Shown: positions 1 to 5,953, counted from the first letter of the stretch. The stretch: DNA of 7,891 bases from an uncultured Fibrobacter sp. (GCA_937891805.1 CALATK010000251.1:1-7891); one strand, 5' to 3'. The notes: generated by a model not told the origin, from the sequence alone. Numbers and translations: made by a program.

Positions 1-1046
1 GTTCCCATTCGGGAGTTTCCAGCGCCGGTTCCTATTATGACGGAAGTTGGTGGGGAGGCCGCTGGCAAGACGGACCCTTCCTTGCGGCCCTGGAACTTTA
101 CCGCACCACCAATGACGAAACTTACAAAACCGAAGCCCAAACCTGGTTTAGCAAGATTCAGTTCGAAAGTGGTAGTTACACCCGCCTGGGTTATGCCAAT
201 GCGGTTCCCCTTTCCGTGGTCATGGGTAACGGAGTGTTCGGCTGGAATCCCACGTCGGGAAACCAGAAGACCGTGAAGGATTTCTTGGATAACCTTTACG
301 CCAACCAAACCAATAGCGAAGGCGCCTTTACCAAGGAAACCGGTGGTGGCGGCTCCTTCTCCGTACGCACGCCCTCCGGTGGAGCGCTGCTGTACGCCCT
401 GTATTCCAAGTTTGCGGGTATCGATACCTACGATTCCAAGATTTTGACCAATGTCGGTTACCTGCTTGGTGACAATTCCAACAAGAAATCCTATGTGGTG
501 GGTTACACCCGCAATGGCGCAAATGCCCCTACGGCTCCACATCATCGTGGCTACTACGGCAACGAGGATACAGACAAGGATCCGGATTCCGGATTCAACA
601 TTCCCGAAAAGAACAAGCTTTTGGGGGGCACCATTGCTGGTGATTTTACTAGCGGGAGCCACAACACCACAGTATCGTCTTGGAATGTGAACGAAGTTTG
701 CGTAGACTTGAACGCCCCTCTGGTGGGTGCCCTGGGCTACATTCTCAGTAAGAAAAAACCGGTGACCGATGATGAACTGGGTGTGAAAATCGAACCCGAA
801 GCTGTCAAGCCTGTTGCAACCGCTGCACCTGCTGCCATTTCCATGGAACAGTACGGCATGCAGGTGGTTGTCTCTGGTCTGAGCTCGGTACCCATGCTGG
901 TAGAACTCTTTGACTTGCAGGGCCACCGCGTGTCTATGGTCAAGGGTCTTTCTCAGGTGTCGGTGCAGTTGCCTTCCAAGGGAGTGTTCCTGGTGAAGGT
1001 GAGTGGCAAGGGTATCCAGAAGAGCTACAAGGTCAAGGCCCTTTAA
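1..1046 (+). CDS. Glycoside hydrolase family 9 (endoglucanase/cellulase), 3' end, with C-terminal sorting domain
   Basis: The gene enters from the left edge; the first full codon is at base 3 and about 347 C-terminal residues are visible. The visible part is the end of an (alpha/alpha)6 GH9 catalytic domain, which hydrolyses beta-1,4-glucans such as cellulose. Evidence is a helical stretch ELYRTTNDETY typical of the fold, a first-signature-like segment SYVVGYTRNG ending in PHHR (537-548), and the second signature around WNVNEVCVDLNAPLVGAL (681 onward). The Glu codon at 693-695 matches the family's catalytic acid. The catalytic Asp end lies outside the window. A Lys/Pro/Ala linker follows, then about 70 residues (from 837) with FDLQGH, GVFLVKV and a basic end KSYKVKAL, resembling a type IX secretion type A sorting domain. 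This implies a secreted or surface-bound enzyme. The conserved Asp normally five residues before the W of signature 2 appears replaced by Thr. Exact substrate cannot be read from this fragment. Confidence 0.88.
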   Translation, partial: SHSGVSSAGSYYDGSWWGGRWQDGPFLAALELYRTTNDETYKTEAQTWFSKIQFESGSYTRLGYANAVPLSVVMGNGVFGWNPTSGNQKTVKDFLDNLYANQTNSEGAFTKETGGGGSFSVRTPSGGALLYALYSKFAGIDTYDSKILTNVGYLLGDNSNKKSYVVGYTRNGANAPTAPHHRGYYGNEDTDKDPDSGFNIPEKNKLLGGTIAGDFTSGSHNTTVSSWNVNEVCVDLNAPLVGALGYILSKKKPVTDDELGVKIEPEAVKPVATAAPAAISMEQYGMQVVVSGLSSVPMLVELFDLQGHRVSMVKGLSQVSVQLPSKGVFLVKVSGKGIQKSYKVKAL

Positions 1047-1063
1047 CCCGCTGAAATAAAGTC

Positions 1064-1098
1064 AAAAAAAATCCGTCCGAACTTCGGACGGATTTTTT
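1064..1098. terminator. Bidirectional rho-independent terminator
   Basis: A perfect 10-bp inverted repeat (ATCCGTCCGA at 1071-1080 and TCGGACGGAT at 1084-1093) has a 3-base loop. It is flanked by a run of eight A on the left and of six T on the right. On the plus strand the T run follows the stem 18 bases after the GH9 stop ends. On the minus strand the A run becomes the U tract for the ilvBN transcript. The convergent arrangement fits one shared terminator. Confidence 0.9.
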
Positions 1099-1116
1099 AG
1101 TGGATTAATTCTGAAA

Positions 1117-1138
1117 TCCGAATTCCGGACTCCGAATT
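1117..1138. repeat. Short direct repeat TCCGAATT x2 with a near-palindrome
   Basis: TCCGAATT occurs at 1117-1124 and again at 1131-1138. The bases between form a one-base-short palindrome around GAATTC. It lies between the shared terminator and the ilvN stop. It looks like intergenic repeat debris; no function can be assigned from the sequence. Confidence 0.4.
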
Positions 1139-1140
1139 GT

Positions 1141-1159
1141 GCGAGAGCTTTGCTCTCGC
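1141..1159. repeat. Perfect hairpin touching the ilvN stop codon
   Basis: GCGAGAGC (1141-1148) and GCTCTCGC (1152-1159) form a perfect 8-bp stem with a 3-base loop. The last stem base is the final base of the ilvN stop codon (TAG, minus strand, 1161-1159). No T run follows in either direction, so it is not a canonical terminator. It could be a 3' stabilising hairpin of the ilvBN mRNA or one copy of a dispersed palindromic repeat. Confidence 0.6.
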
Positions 1160-1653
1160 TACGTCTTGTCTTCTCCGCGGAGCATGATGACCTTGCCCGT
1201 GCGGATGTATTCCACGATCTCGAATTTCTGGAGCAGGCTCTTCAGGTTGTCCACCTTGTCGCTGCTTCCGGTAATCTGGATAATCATGGACTTTTCGGTC
1301 ATGTCTACGGTATGGGCCTTGAAGTGGTCGCAGAGCTGCAGCACTTCGGTCCTCTGGTCCGGAGAACAGCGCACCTTGATGAGGGCCAGTTCCTTTTCCA
1401 CCGCGTTGGTGTCGGTATGGTCCTTGGCCTGCACCACGTCCACCAGCTTTTCCAGCTGCTTGATAATCTGCATCAGGATTTCGGGGTTTCCGTGGGCGAT
1501 GATGTTCATGCGGCTGAAATTCGGGTCCAGAGTGGGGGAGACCACCAGGGAATCGATGTTGTAGCCACGACGGGAGAACACGAGGGCGATACGCACCAGC
1601 ACGCCGGGGCGGTTCGCAACCAACAGACTAATAGAATGTGCCTTATCAATCAT
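1159..1653 (-). CDS. ilvN: Acetolactate synthase small (regulatory) subunit
   Basis: This is the regulatory subunit of acetohydroxyacid synthase, which activates the catalytic IlvB subunit and mediates feedback inhibition by valine in the cytoplasm. The 164-residue product begins MIDKAHSISLLVANRPGVL. An N-terminal ACT domain covers roughly residues 5-80, with the signature FSRRGYNIDSL, and the family's C-terminal domain follows (LALIKVRC, then VEYIRTGKVIMLRG). Asn14, Gly17 and Asn32 align with E. coli IlvH Asn11, Gly14 and Asn29, positions tied to valine binding, so valine sensitivity is likely (inference). I chose the ATG at 1653. AGGAGG sits 8 bases upstream of it, whereas a TTG at 1659 would be only about 2 bases from that site. 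It follows ilvB by 15 bases, and its Shine-Dalgarno lies directly after the ilvB stop, so the two genes are surely one operon and probably translationally coupled. The length is normal for the family. The symbol ilvH would be equally valid. Confidence 0.95.
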   Translation of the reverse strand: MIDKAHSISLLVANRPGVLVRIALVFSRRGYNIDSLVVSPTLDPNFSRMNIIAHGNPEILMQIIKQLEKLVDVVQAKDHTDTNAVEKELALIKVRCSPDQRTEVLQLCDHFKAHTVDMTEKSMIIQITGSSDKVDNLKSLLQKFEIVEYIRTGKVIMLRGEDKT

Positions 1654-1661
1654 CTTCAAAT

Positions 1662-1667
1662 CCTCCT
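1662..1667 (-). promoter_or_regulatory. Ribosome binding site of ilvN
   Basis: AGGAGG on the minus strand is a strong Shine-Dalgarno, beginning one base after the ilvB stop codon (TAA, 1671-1669). Its 8-base distance from the ATG at 1653 decides the start codon in favour of that ATG over the in-frame TTG at 1659. Confidence 0.85.
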
Positions 1668-1668
1668 A

Positions 1669-3387
1669 TTAGGTCGATCCCGTGGGTTTTTCCAGCTGGG
1701 CCTTGGGCTGTTCAACAATCATGCTGGTAATGGGGGCACCGGCAGGAATCATGGGGAACACGTTGTCTTCCTTTTCGCATTCGCAATGGATGAGGATAGG
1801 ACCGTCCTTGTATTCCAGGGCCTTCTGGATAACGCGTTCGGCGTCGGCGGCACGCTTGATACGCAGCCCCGGAATGCCGTAGGCCTCGGCGAGTTTAACG
1901 AAGTCGGGGTTGCCCTGCATGTCCACGCTAGAGTAGCGGTGCTCGTAGAAGAGTTCCTGCCACTGGCGCACCATGCCCAGGTACTTGTTGTCCATCACGA
2001 AAATCTTGATGGGCAGCTTGTGGATGGCGGCTGTGGCCAGTTCCGCTTCGGTCATCTGGAATCCACCGTCGCCGCTGAAGCTGAGCACCGGCCAGCCGGT
2101 CTCGTTGCCGAAGGAGGCGCCGATGGCCGCCGGGAATCCAAATCCCATGGTGCCGGCGCCGCCGCTGGAATGCAGCTGGCGGGGGTAGTTGATGTCGAAG
2201 AACTGGGCCACCCACATCTGGTGCTGGCCCACGTCGGTAGTGACGATGGCCTTGCCCTGGGTGAGCTTGCTTGCTGTCGCAATCACGTGCTGCATGCGTA
2301 AGCCCCCCTGCTTGGGGTAGGTGAGGGGGAACTTCTTTTTCCAGCTCTGGCAAGTTTTAACCCAGTCAGCGGTGTCCAGCTTGTTCACCATGGGCAAGAG
2401 CTGTTCCAGCACGAGCTTGGCGTCGCCGCAGAGGAACACGTCGGGCTGCAACACCTTGCCTTCTTCGGCGGGGTCGATGTCCAGGTGCATCTTGACGGCG
2501 TCCTTGCAGAACACGTCCAATTTACCGGTGATACGGTCGTCCCAGCGGCTGCCGATGGAGAAAATCAAATCGCAGTCCAGCACCGCCTTGTTGGCGTAAA
2601 CCGTACCATGCATGCCCAGCATGCCCAGAGAAAGCTCGTGGTCGGTGGGGAAGGCGCCCAGGCCCAGCATGGTGCAGCACACGGGAGCGTTCAGCTTTTC
2701 GGCCAGCTCGCGCACCTGGCGGCTCGCTCCGGAAATCATGGCGCCGTGGCCTACCAGCAAGAGGGGCTTTTTGGACTTTTTCAGGAATTCTGCAGCCTTC
2801 TCAACCGCCTGGATGGGGGCGTGGGTCGGAATCTTGTAGCCCGGCAGGTCCATCTTGTCGGTGAAGGGGGCGGTGCAGGGGCCGGCGGTCACGTCTTTCG
2901 GCAGGTCGATGAGCACGGGGCCCGGTCGGCCGCTGCGCGCGATGTGGAAGGCCTCTTTCATAATACGGGGAAGGTCGTTGGAATCCTTCACCAGGTAGGA
3001 ATGCTTGACGGCGGCGAAGGTCATGCCGCTGGTGTCGCATTCCTGGAAGGCGTCCTTGCCCAGGTTCGGCGTGGTGGTCTGGGCGGCCAGCACCACGATG
3101 GGGCTGGAATCCATGAGGGCAGTGTAGATGCCGGTGAACGTGTTTGTTGCACCCGGACCGGAAGTCACGAGGGCGACGCCCACCTTGCCCGTCTGGCGGG
3201 CATAGCCATCGGCCATGTGGGTGGCTCCCTGCTCGTGGCGGGTCAGCACTACTTTAATATTAGAATCAAGAATTGCGTCGAACATGGGGATTGCAGATCC
3301 GCCAGGATACCCGAAAATGGTATCGACACCCTCTCTTTTGAGACACTCGATAATCACTTCGGCTCCACTTAATGTCTTATTTGCCAT
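1669..3387 (-). CDS. ilvB: Acetolactate synthase large (catalytic) subunit
   Basis: This ThDP-, Mg- and FAD-dependent enzyme condenses two pyruvates to 2-acetolactate, or pyruvate with 2-ketobutyrate to acetohydroxybutyrate, the first common step of valine, leucine and isoleucine synthesis. The 572-residue length is typical. The N-terminal ThDP domain (about 1-170) has [21 protein letters not shown] with the catalytic Glu at 52, and SGPGATN. The central FAD-contact domain (about 190-330) has IGSRWDDR. The C-terminal ThDP domain (about 365-545) has GDG at 439-441 and the metal Asn at 467 in [12 protein letters not shown], so the usual NN is DN here. Trp476 of the herbicide-site QWQ motif is kept. 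Phe124 stands where E. coli IlvI and plant enzymes have Arg ([10 protein letters not shown] against GISRPVVKHS). The start ATG at 3387 has AGGA five bases upstream (3396-3393). It is the first gene of an ilvBN unit. No leader peptide or attenuator was recognised in the short space upstream. Confidence 0.97.
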   Translation of the reverse strand: MANKTLSGAEVIIECLKREGVDTIFGYPGGSAIPMFDAILDSNIKVVLTRHEQGATHMADGYARQTGKVGVALVTSGPGATNTFTGIYTALMDSSPIVVLAAQTTTPNLGKDAFQECDTSGMTFAAVKHSYLVKDSNDLPRIMKEAFHIARSGRPGPVLIDLPKDVTAGPCTAPFTDKMDLPGYKIPTHAPIQAVEKAAEFLKKSKKPLLLVGHGAMISGASRQVRELAEKLNAPVCCTMLGLGAFPTDHELSLGMLGMHGTVYANKAVLDCDLIFSIGSRWDDRITGKLDVFCKDAVKMHLDIDPAEEGKVLQPDVFLCGDAKLVLEQLLPMVNKLDTADWVKTCQSWKKKFPLTYPKQGGLRMQHVIATASKLTQGKAIVTTDVGQHQMWVAQFFDINYPRQLHSSGGAGTMGFGFPAAIGASFGNETGWPVLSFSGDGGFQMTEAELATAAIHKLPIKIFVMDNKYLGMVRQWQELFYEHRYSSVDMQGNPDFVKLAEAYGIPGLRIKRAADAERVIQKALEYKDGPILIHCECEKEDNVFPMIPAGAPITSMIVEQPKAQLEKPTGST

Positions 3388-3432
3388 AAAAGTCCTGAGT
3401 TAAAGTTTGAAATTTTATAAAAAGTTGACGAA

Positions 3433-3461
3433 AAATTAGCAGATTTTATTGGGAACGGCAA
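3433..3461 (-). promoter_or_regulatory. Possible ilvBN promoter
   Basis: On the minus strand TTGCCG (3461-3456) and TAATTT (3438-3433) are separated by 17 bases, as expected for a housekeeping sigma factor. Transcription would start about 40 bases before the ilvB ATG. In such AT-rich DNA other hexamers are possible, for example TATAAA nearer the gene, so this is tentative. Confidence 0.3.
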
Positions 3462-3605
3462 GATATAGTTCCTGAATTTGTTGAAAATTTTTGAATTTTC
3501 TAATAAAAACTGAATTTTTTTTGAGCTTTTAATTGCAAAAAATTATGAAAAAATGACAAAGTTGCGGAAAATTTTGGTTTTGTTGGTTTGAAAAATGCTG
3601 ATTTA

Positions 3606-3634
3606 TTGTAAAAGTTTGATAAATGAACTATATT
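3606..3634 (+). promoter_or_regulatory. Possible rnhB promoter
   Basis: TTGTAA (3606-3611) and TATATT (3629-3634) are spaced by exactly 17 bases on the plus strand. A transcript from here would begin near 3641. It would carry an unusually long leader of about 235 bases that includes the likely dispersed repeat and the heptanucleotide array. The same -10 hexamer and spacing occur in the promoter at 4756-4784, which slightly raises confidence. Confidence 0.4.
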
Positions 3635-3739
3635 TTGATAGAAAAATTTTAAACTTTTGACTGAAAGATGTGGGTTTTGTACTGCCTCGCACTTCAAAGC
3701 AAAACGACCTCAAACCACAGTTTACCTATTCCTACGGAC

Positions 3740-3773
3740 TGGATTCTTCGTCGCTGCACTCCTCAGGATGACA
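3740..3773. repeat. Probable dispersed intergenic repeat
   Basis: The stretch starting GGATTCTTCGTCGC and ending CTCAGGATGAC matches a motif I recall as recurrent between genes in many bacterial genomes (GATTCTTCGTCGC...CTCAGAATGAC). Only one copy is in this window, so its repetitive nature is from memory and cannot be shown here. No transposase or target-site duplication is visible. Confidence 0.45.
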
Positions 3774-3790
3774 CTTTTTGTAATCTGCAC

Positions 3791-3874
3791 CCCTAATACC
3801 TATAACCTATTACCTAATCACTAACCACTAACCCCTAGCCCCTAGATCCTAACCCCTAATCCCTAATCCCTAAT
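3791..3874 (+). repeat. Heptanucleotide tandem array upstream of rnhB (12 units)
   Basis: Twelve contiguous 7-base units run without a register break: CCCTAAT, ACCTATA, ACCTATT, ACCTAAT, CACTAAC twice, CCCTAGC, CCCTAGA, TCCTAAC, then CCCTAAT three times. The consensus is about NCCTAAN. The last three units are identical, suggesting recent slippage or expansion. The array ends one base before the rnhB ATG (3876), exactly where a Shine-Dalgarno would be expected. There are no spacers, so this is not a CRISPR. Confidence 0.9.
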
Positions 3875-3875
3875 C

Positions 3876-4595
3876 ATGAAATACAAGAATCCCGACTTCA
3901 TGTCTGCCGTCACCACTCCCATCGAGGGGGAAATCGCCTTCCGCAACTACGCCGAATCCACTTTTGGCCCTAACTATGTTATAGTTGGTATCGACGAAGT
4001 GGGCCGCGGTCCGTTGGCGGGCCCTGTGGTGGCCTGCGCCGCCGTGCTCAAGTCTGCAGATGTTTTGTCCGTATTGAACGACTCGAAAAAGTTTACTCGG
4101 CCCAAACGCGAGGCCATTTACGACAAAGTAAAGGACGCCTGCGAATGCTATGCCATCGCCAGTGCCAGTGTTGAGGAAATTGACAGCTTAAATATTCTAG
4201 AGGCCGATTTTTTGGCCATGCGGAGGGCGTTGCAGGCTTTGGGTATGACGGGGATCACGGAAAAACAGCCCGAACTACCCGTGGAGGTTCGGGGACATTT
4301 TAAGCCGGGTGCGACCGTTCTAGTGGCAGTGGATGGAAATTTGAAAATTCACGGGCTTGACCTGGGGTGCCAGTTCCCCGTGATAAAAGGGGACGGCTTG
4401 GTGGCTTCTATTTCTGCGGCTTCAATCCTTGCGAAGGTTTTTCGTGACCGCTATATGGACCAGCTGGCAAAGGAATATCCGGGTTACGGCTTTGAAAAAC
4501 ATGCAGGATACGGCACCAAGGCGCACCTGGACGCCATCCGCAAGCAGGGCTTTTCGCCGGTGCATCGCAAGACGTTCCACCCGAAAGGACTGTAG
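3876..4595 (+). CDS. rnhB: Ribonuclease HII
   Basis: RNase HII cleaves the RNA strand of RNA-DNA hybrids and starts removal of single ribonucleotides misincorporated in DNA. The 239-residue product has the four metal-binding acidic residues: Asp40 and Glu41 in GIDEVGRGPLAGPV, Asp153 in AVDGN, and Asp173 in KGDG. The GRG motif (43-45) and Tyr212 (AGYGT) match the residues that recognise the RNA-DNA junction. DSKK, EIDSLNILEA and SISAASILAKV are also family hallmarks. It is longer than the usual about 200 residues because of an N-terminal extension of about 35 residues and an insert near 125-148. The start is uncertain: the ATG at 3876 directly follows a pyrimidine-rich repeat with no Shine-Dalgarno, and an in-frame ATG at 3900 also lacks one. 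It stands alone, divergent from ilvB, and is bracketed by heptamer arrays. Confidence 0.95.
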   Translation: MKYKNPDFMSAVTTPIEGEIAFRNYAESTFGPNYVIVGIDEVGRGPLAGPVVACAAVLKSADVLSVLNDSKKFTRPKREAIYDKVKDACECYAIASASVEEIDSLNILEADFLAMRRALQALGMTGITEKQPELPVEVRGHFKPGATVLVAVDGNLKIHGLDLGCQFPVIKGDGLVASISAASILAKVFRDRYMDQLAKEYPGYGFEKHAGYGTKAHLDAIRKQGFSPVHRKTFHPKGL

Positions 4596-4600
4596 CGAAT

Positions 4601-4663
4601 GAGTTGTGAGTCGTGAGTAATGAGTTGTGAGTCGTGAGTTGTGAGTAGTGAGTCGTGAGTAAT
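4601..4663 (+). repeat. Heptanucleotide tandem array downstream of rnhB (9 units)
   Basis: Nine perfect-length 7-base units of consensus GAGTNRT begin five bases after the rnhB stop: GAGTTGT, GAGTCGT, GAGTAAT, GAGTTGT, GAGTCGT, GAGTTGT, GAGTAGT, GAGTCGT, GAGTAAT. Only positions 5 and 6 vary. On the minus strand the array reads as ACTCACN repeats, close to the ACTAACC seen within the upstream array. The two arrays may therefore be inverted members of one repeat family (inference). Confidence 0.92.
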
Positions 4664-4720
4664 GGGAAATTACACCCCTCAACCCCACACTTCACATCTA
4701 GAAAACGCTCTGGGAACAGA

Positions 4721-4746
4721 AAAAAGCCCATTTTGGGGCGTTTCTT
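4721..4746 (+). terminator. Possible weak rho-independent terminator after rnhB
   Basis: GCCC (4726-4729) and GGGC (4736-4739) form a short stem with a 6-base loop. The stem is preceded by an A run and followed by GTTTCTT. Beyond a G-A mismatch the flanking A and T bases could extend it. The stem is short and the T tract interrupted, so the call is tentative. Its position between rnhB and the next promoter is sensible. Confidence 0.4.
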
Positions 4747-4755
4747 AAAAAAAAC

Positions 4756-4784
4756 TTGCGAAAAGGGGTTATTCTTTATATATT
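4756..4784 (+). promoter_or_regulatory. Probable promoter of the barrel protein-lipoprotein unit
   Basis: TTGCGA (4756-4761) and TATATT (4779-4784) are separated by exactly 17 bases, 43 bases upstream of the chosen start codon at 4827. This is the strongest sigma-70-like promoter in the window and would drive both downstream genes. Confidence 0.55.
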
Positions 4785-4826
4785 TCATGTGATTTTAATG
4801 CAAACTCTTTTATGAATGGAGAATCT

Positions 4827-5903
4827 ATGAAGAAACTTGCAATGGTTATGTTCCTTGCCTCTATGGTCGGCGGAGCCTATGCTCAGGCCCCTGCCGCACC
4901 TGCACCTGCTCCGGCCCCTGCTCCCGCAGCTGCCGCTCCGGCCCCTGCTCCCGCACCGGCTCCTGCTCCCGCAGCAGTCGCACCGGCCCCTGCTCCGGCT
5001 CCCGCTCCTGCTCCCGCAGCAGTCGCACCGGCCCCTGCTCCGGCTCCCGCTCCCGCTGCTGAACCGGTAGCTGAAGCTCCTGCTGTAGATCCTTGCGCCG
5101 TAGACTCCCTGGGTCAGCAGATTGACCCCGAAGGTTGCGCCGCCGCTGTTGAAGCCGCTCGCCAGCAGGCCATCGCCGACTCTATCGCCGCCGAGGAAGC
5201 CCGCCAGAAGGCTATCGCTGACTCTATCGCCGCCGAACAGGCCCGTGCCGATTCCATTGCCGCTGCCGAAGAGGAAGCCCGCAAGAAGGCCGAAGCTGAT
5301 TCTATCGCTGCCGCCGAAGCCGCTCAGAAGGCTGCCGAAGAAAAGGCTGCCAAGGCTCCTCGCTTTGCGCTCGGTCTTACCGGATCTGGCGCTTGGGGTA
5401 TGTTCGATGTCCGGTATGACGAGAACCACTTCAAGGATCTTCCCTTTACTTTGGGCGTGAGCGGACTCTTCTCTAAGCAGCAGTTCGGCGCTCGCCTCAC
5501 GGCTTCTATGCAGTATCATCGCCTCTATGTGAGCGAATCCAACAACCGCACCATTAACGAAGGTTACTGGCGTGCCGGTCTCGGCCTCTATGGCCGTTGG
5601 ATGCCTGCCCAGAAGGAAGGCCTCATTGTAGAACTCGGTATCAACGCCGCTTGGGTTACCTCTGATGATATCAGAATCCCAAGCCCTTATTCTACCCGTC
5701 ACACGGATATGTTCTATCGTCCCCAGTCCGAGTATGCAGTTGAACTGGGTGCCGGTTACGGAATTACCTTTGCCGGAATGGCCGGTGAAGTTGGAGCCTT
5801 TGTCTCTTACGACCTGAACGAGACCATGGAATTCACCAACGAGGTGGACGGCAGTGCATTCCATATCGGTGCCCGCGCCACCTTCTGGATTCTTAACCTT
5901 TAA
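4827..5903 (+). CDS. Ala-Pro-rich outer-membrane beta-barrel protein with periplasmic coiled coil
   Basis: The 358-residue product was not recognised as a named protein. Residues 1-19 are a signal peptide (MKKLAMVMFLASMVGGAYA, then Q). Residues 20 to about 80 are Ala-Pro repeats, likely a rigid periplasmic linker. Cys90 and Cys104 (DPCAVDS and DPEGC) could form a disulfide. Residues about 105-178 hold four ADSIAA repeats with Ala/Glu/Lys/Arg, a likely charged helix or coiled coil. From about 179 to the end, alternating aromatic and glycine-rich strands (FALGLTGSGAWGMFD, LGLYGRWMP, VELGAGYGITFAG, GARATFWILNL) suggest a barrel of perhaps eight strands. The general plan is that of envelope proteins linking outer membrane and periplasm (inference). 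The start at 4827 is preferred over 4812 because GGAG (4818-4821) lies five bases before it and the signal peptide then begins at Met. The next gene follows after 50 bases. Confidence 0.8.
   Translation: MKKLAMVMFLASMVGGAYAQAPAAPAPAPAPAPAAAAPAPAPAPAPAPAAVAPAPAPAPAPAPAAVAPAPAPAPAPAAEPVAEAPAVDPCAVDSLGQQIDPEGCAAAVEAARQQAIADSIAAEEARQKAIADSIAAEQARADSIAAAEEEARKKAEADSIAAAEAAQKAAEEKAAKAPRFALGLTGSGAWGMFDVRYDENHFKDLPFTLGVSGLFSKQQFGARLTASMQYHRLYVSESNNRTINEGYWRAGLGLYGRWMPAQKEGLIVELGINAAWVTSDDIRIPSPYSTRHTDMFYRPQSEYAVELGAGYGITFAGMAGEVGAFVSYDLNETMEFTNEVDGSAFHIGARATFWILNL
4926..5060 (+). repeat. Three tandem 45-bp units inside the Ala-Pro linker
   Basis: Units lie at 4926-4970, 4971-5015 and 5016-5060. The second and third are nearly identical (GCAGCAGTCG followed by CACCGGCCCC, differing only near the end); the first is more diverged. 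Each encodes 15 residues, an Ala-rich triplet followed by Ala-Pro pairs, so copy changes keep the frame and alter only linker length. Confidence 0.85.
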
Positions 5904-5953
5904 TACAAGTTTATTAACAAAACAAGAACAATACAAAATCACAAGGAGAATGT

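Larger units (their letters stand above)
3388..3660. other. AT-rich divergent intergenic DNA upstream of ilvB
   Basis: This stretch is rich in A and T runs, in sharp contrast to the GC-richer genes on either side. I see no credible gene; the open stretch at 3500-3697 on the minus strand has a Phe/Lys/Asn-rich product expected from AT-rich noncoding DNA. It should hold the ilvB promoter (minus) and perhaps that of rnhB (plus). Bases 3661-3739 beyond it show nothing clear apart from weak 6- to 9-base inverted repeats. Confidence 0.6.

Noticed and set aside
1654..1659. TTG at 1659 as ilvN start
   Set aside because: It would leave only about two bases to the Shine-Dalgarno; the ATG at 1653 has the proper 8-base spacing.
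1150..3372. Plus-strand open frames of 383 (1150-2301) and 295 (2485-3372) codons over ilvN and ilvB
   Set aside because: They are His/Val/Gly-rich complements of strongly conserved acetolactate synthase genes on the other strand.
3500..3697. 65-codon minus-strand frame in the AT-rich intergenic region
   Set aside because: The Phe/Lys/Asn-rich composition is as expected from AT-rich DNA, and I saw no domain or ribosome binding site.
3669..3719. Inverted repeat TGTGGG...CAAACCACA as an operator or hairpin
   Set aside because: The arms match imperfectly with a bulge and a long loop, so this may be chance.
3791..3874. Telomere-like repeat or CRISPR array
   Set aside because: The complement ATTAGGG resembles telomere repeats only by chance in a chromosomal context with genes on both sides, and contiguous 7-base units without spacers are not a CRISPR.
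4408..4788. Minus-strand frame with repeated LTTH-type residues over the end of rnhB
   Set aside because: It is simply a translation of the heptamer array and of the complement of rnhB.
4812..4826. ATG at 4812 as start of the barrel protein
   Set aside because: It puts five polar residues before the signal peptide, and the GGAG site lies after it, correctly placed for the ATG at 4827.
4785..5942. 385-codon open frame on the minus strand antisense to the barrel protein
   Set aside because: Its Ser/Gly/Arg/Cys repeats are the complement of the Ala-Pro and ADSIAA codons. The plus-strand frame has a signal peptide, ribosome binding site and domain structure.
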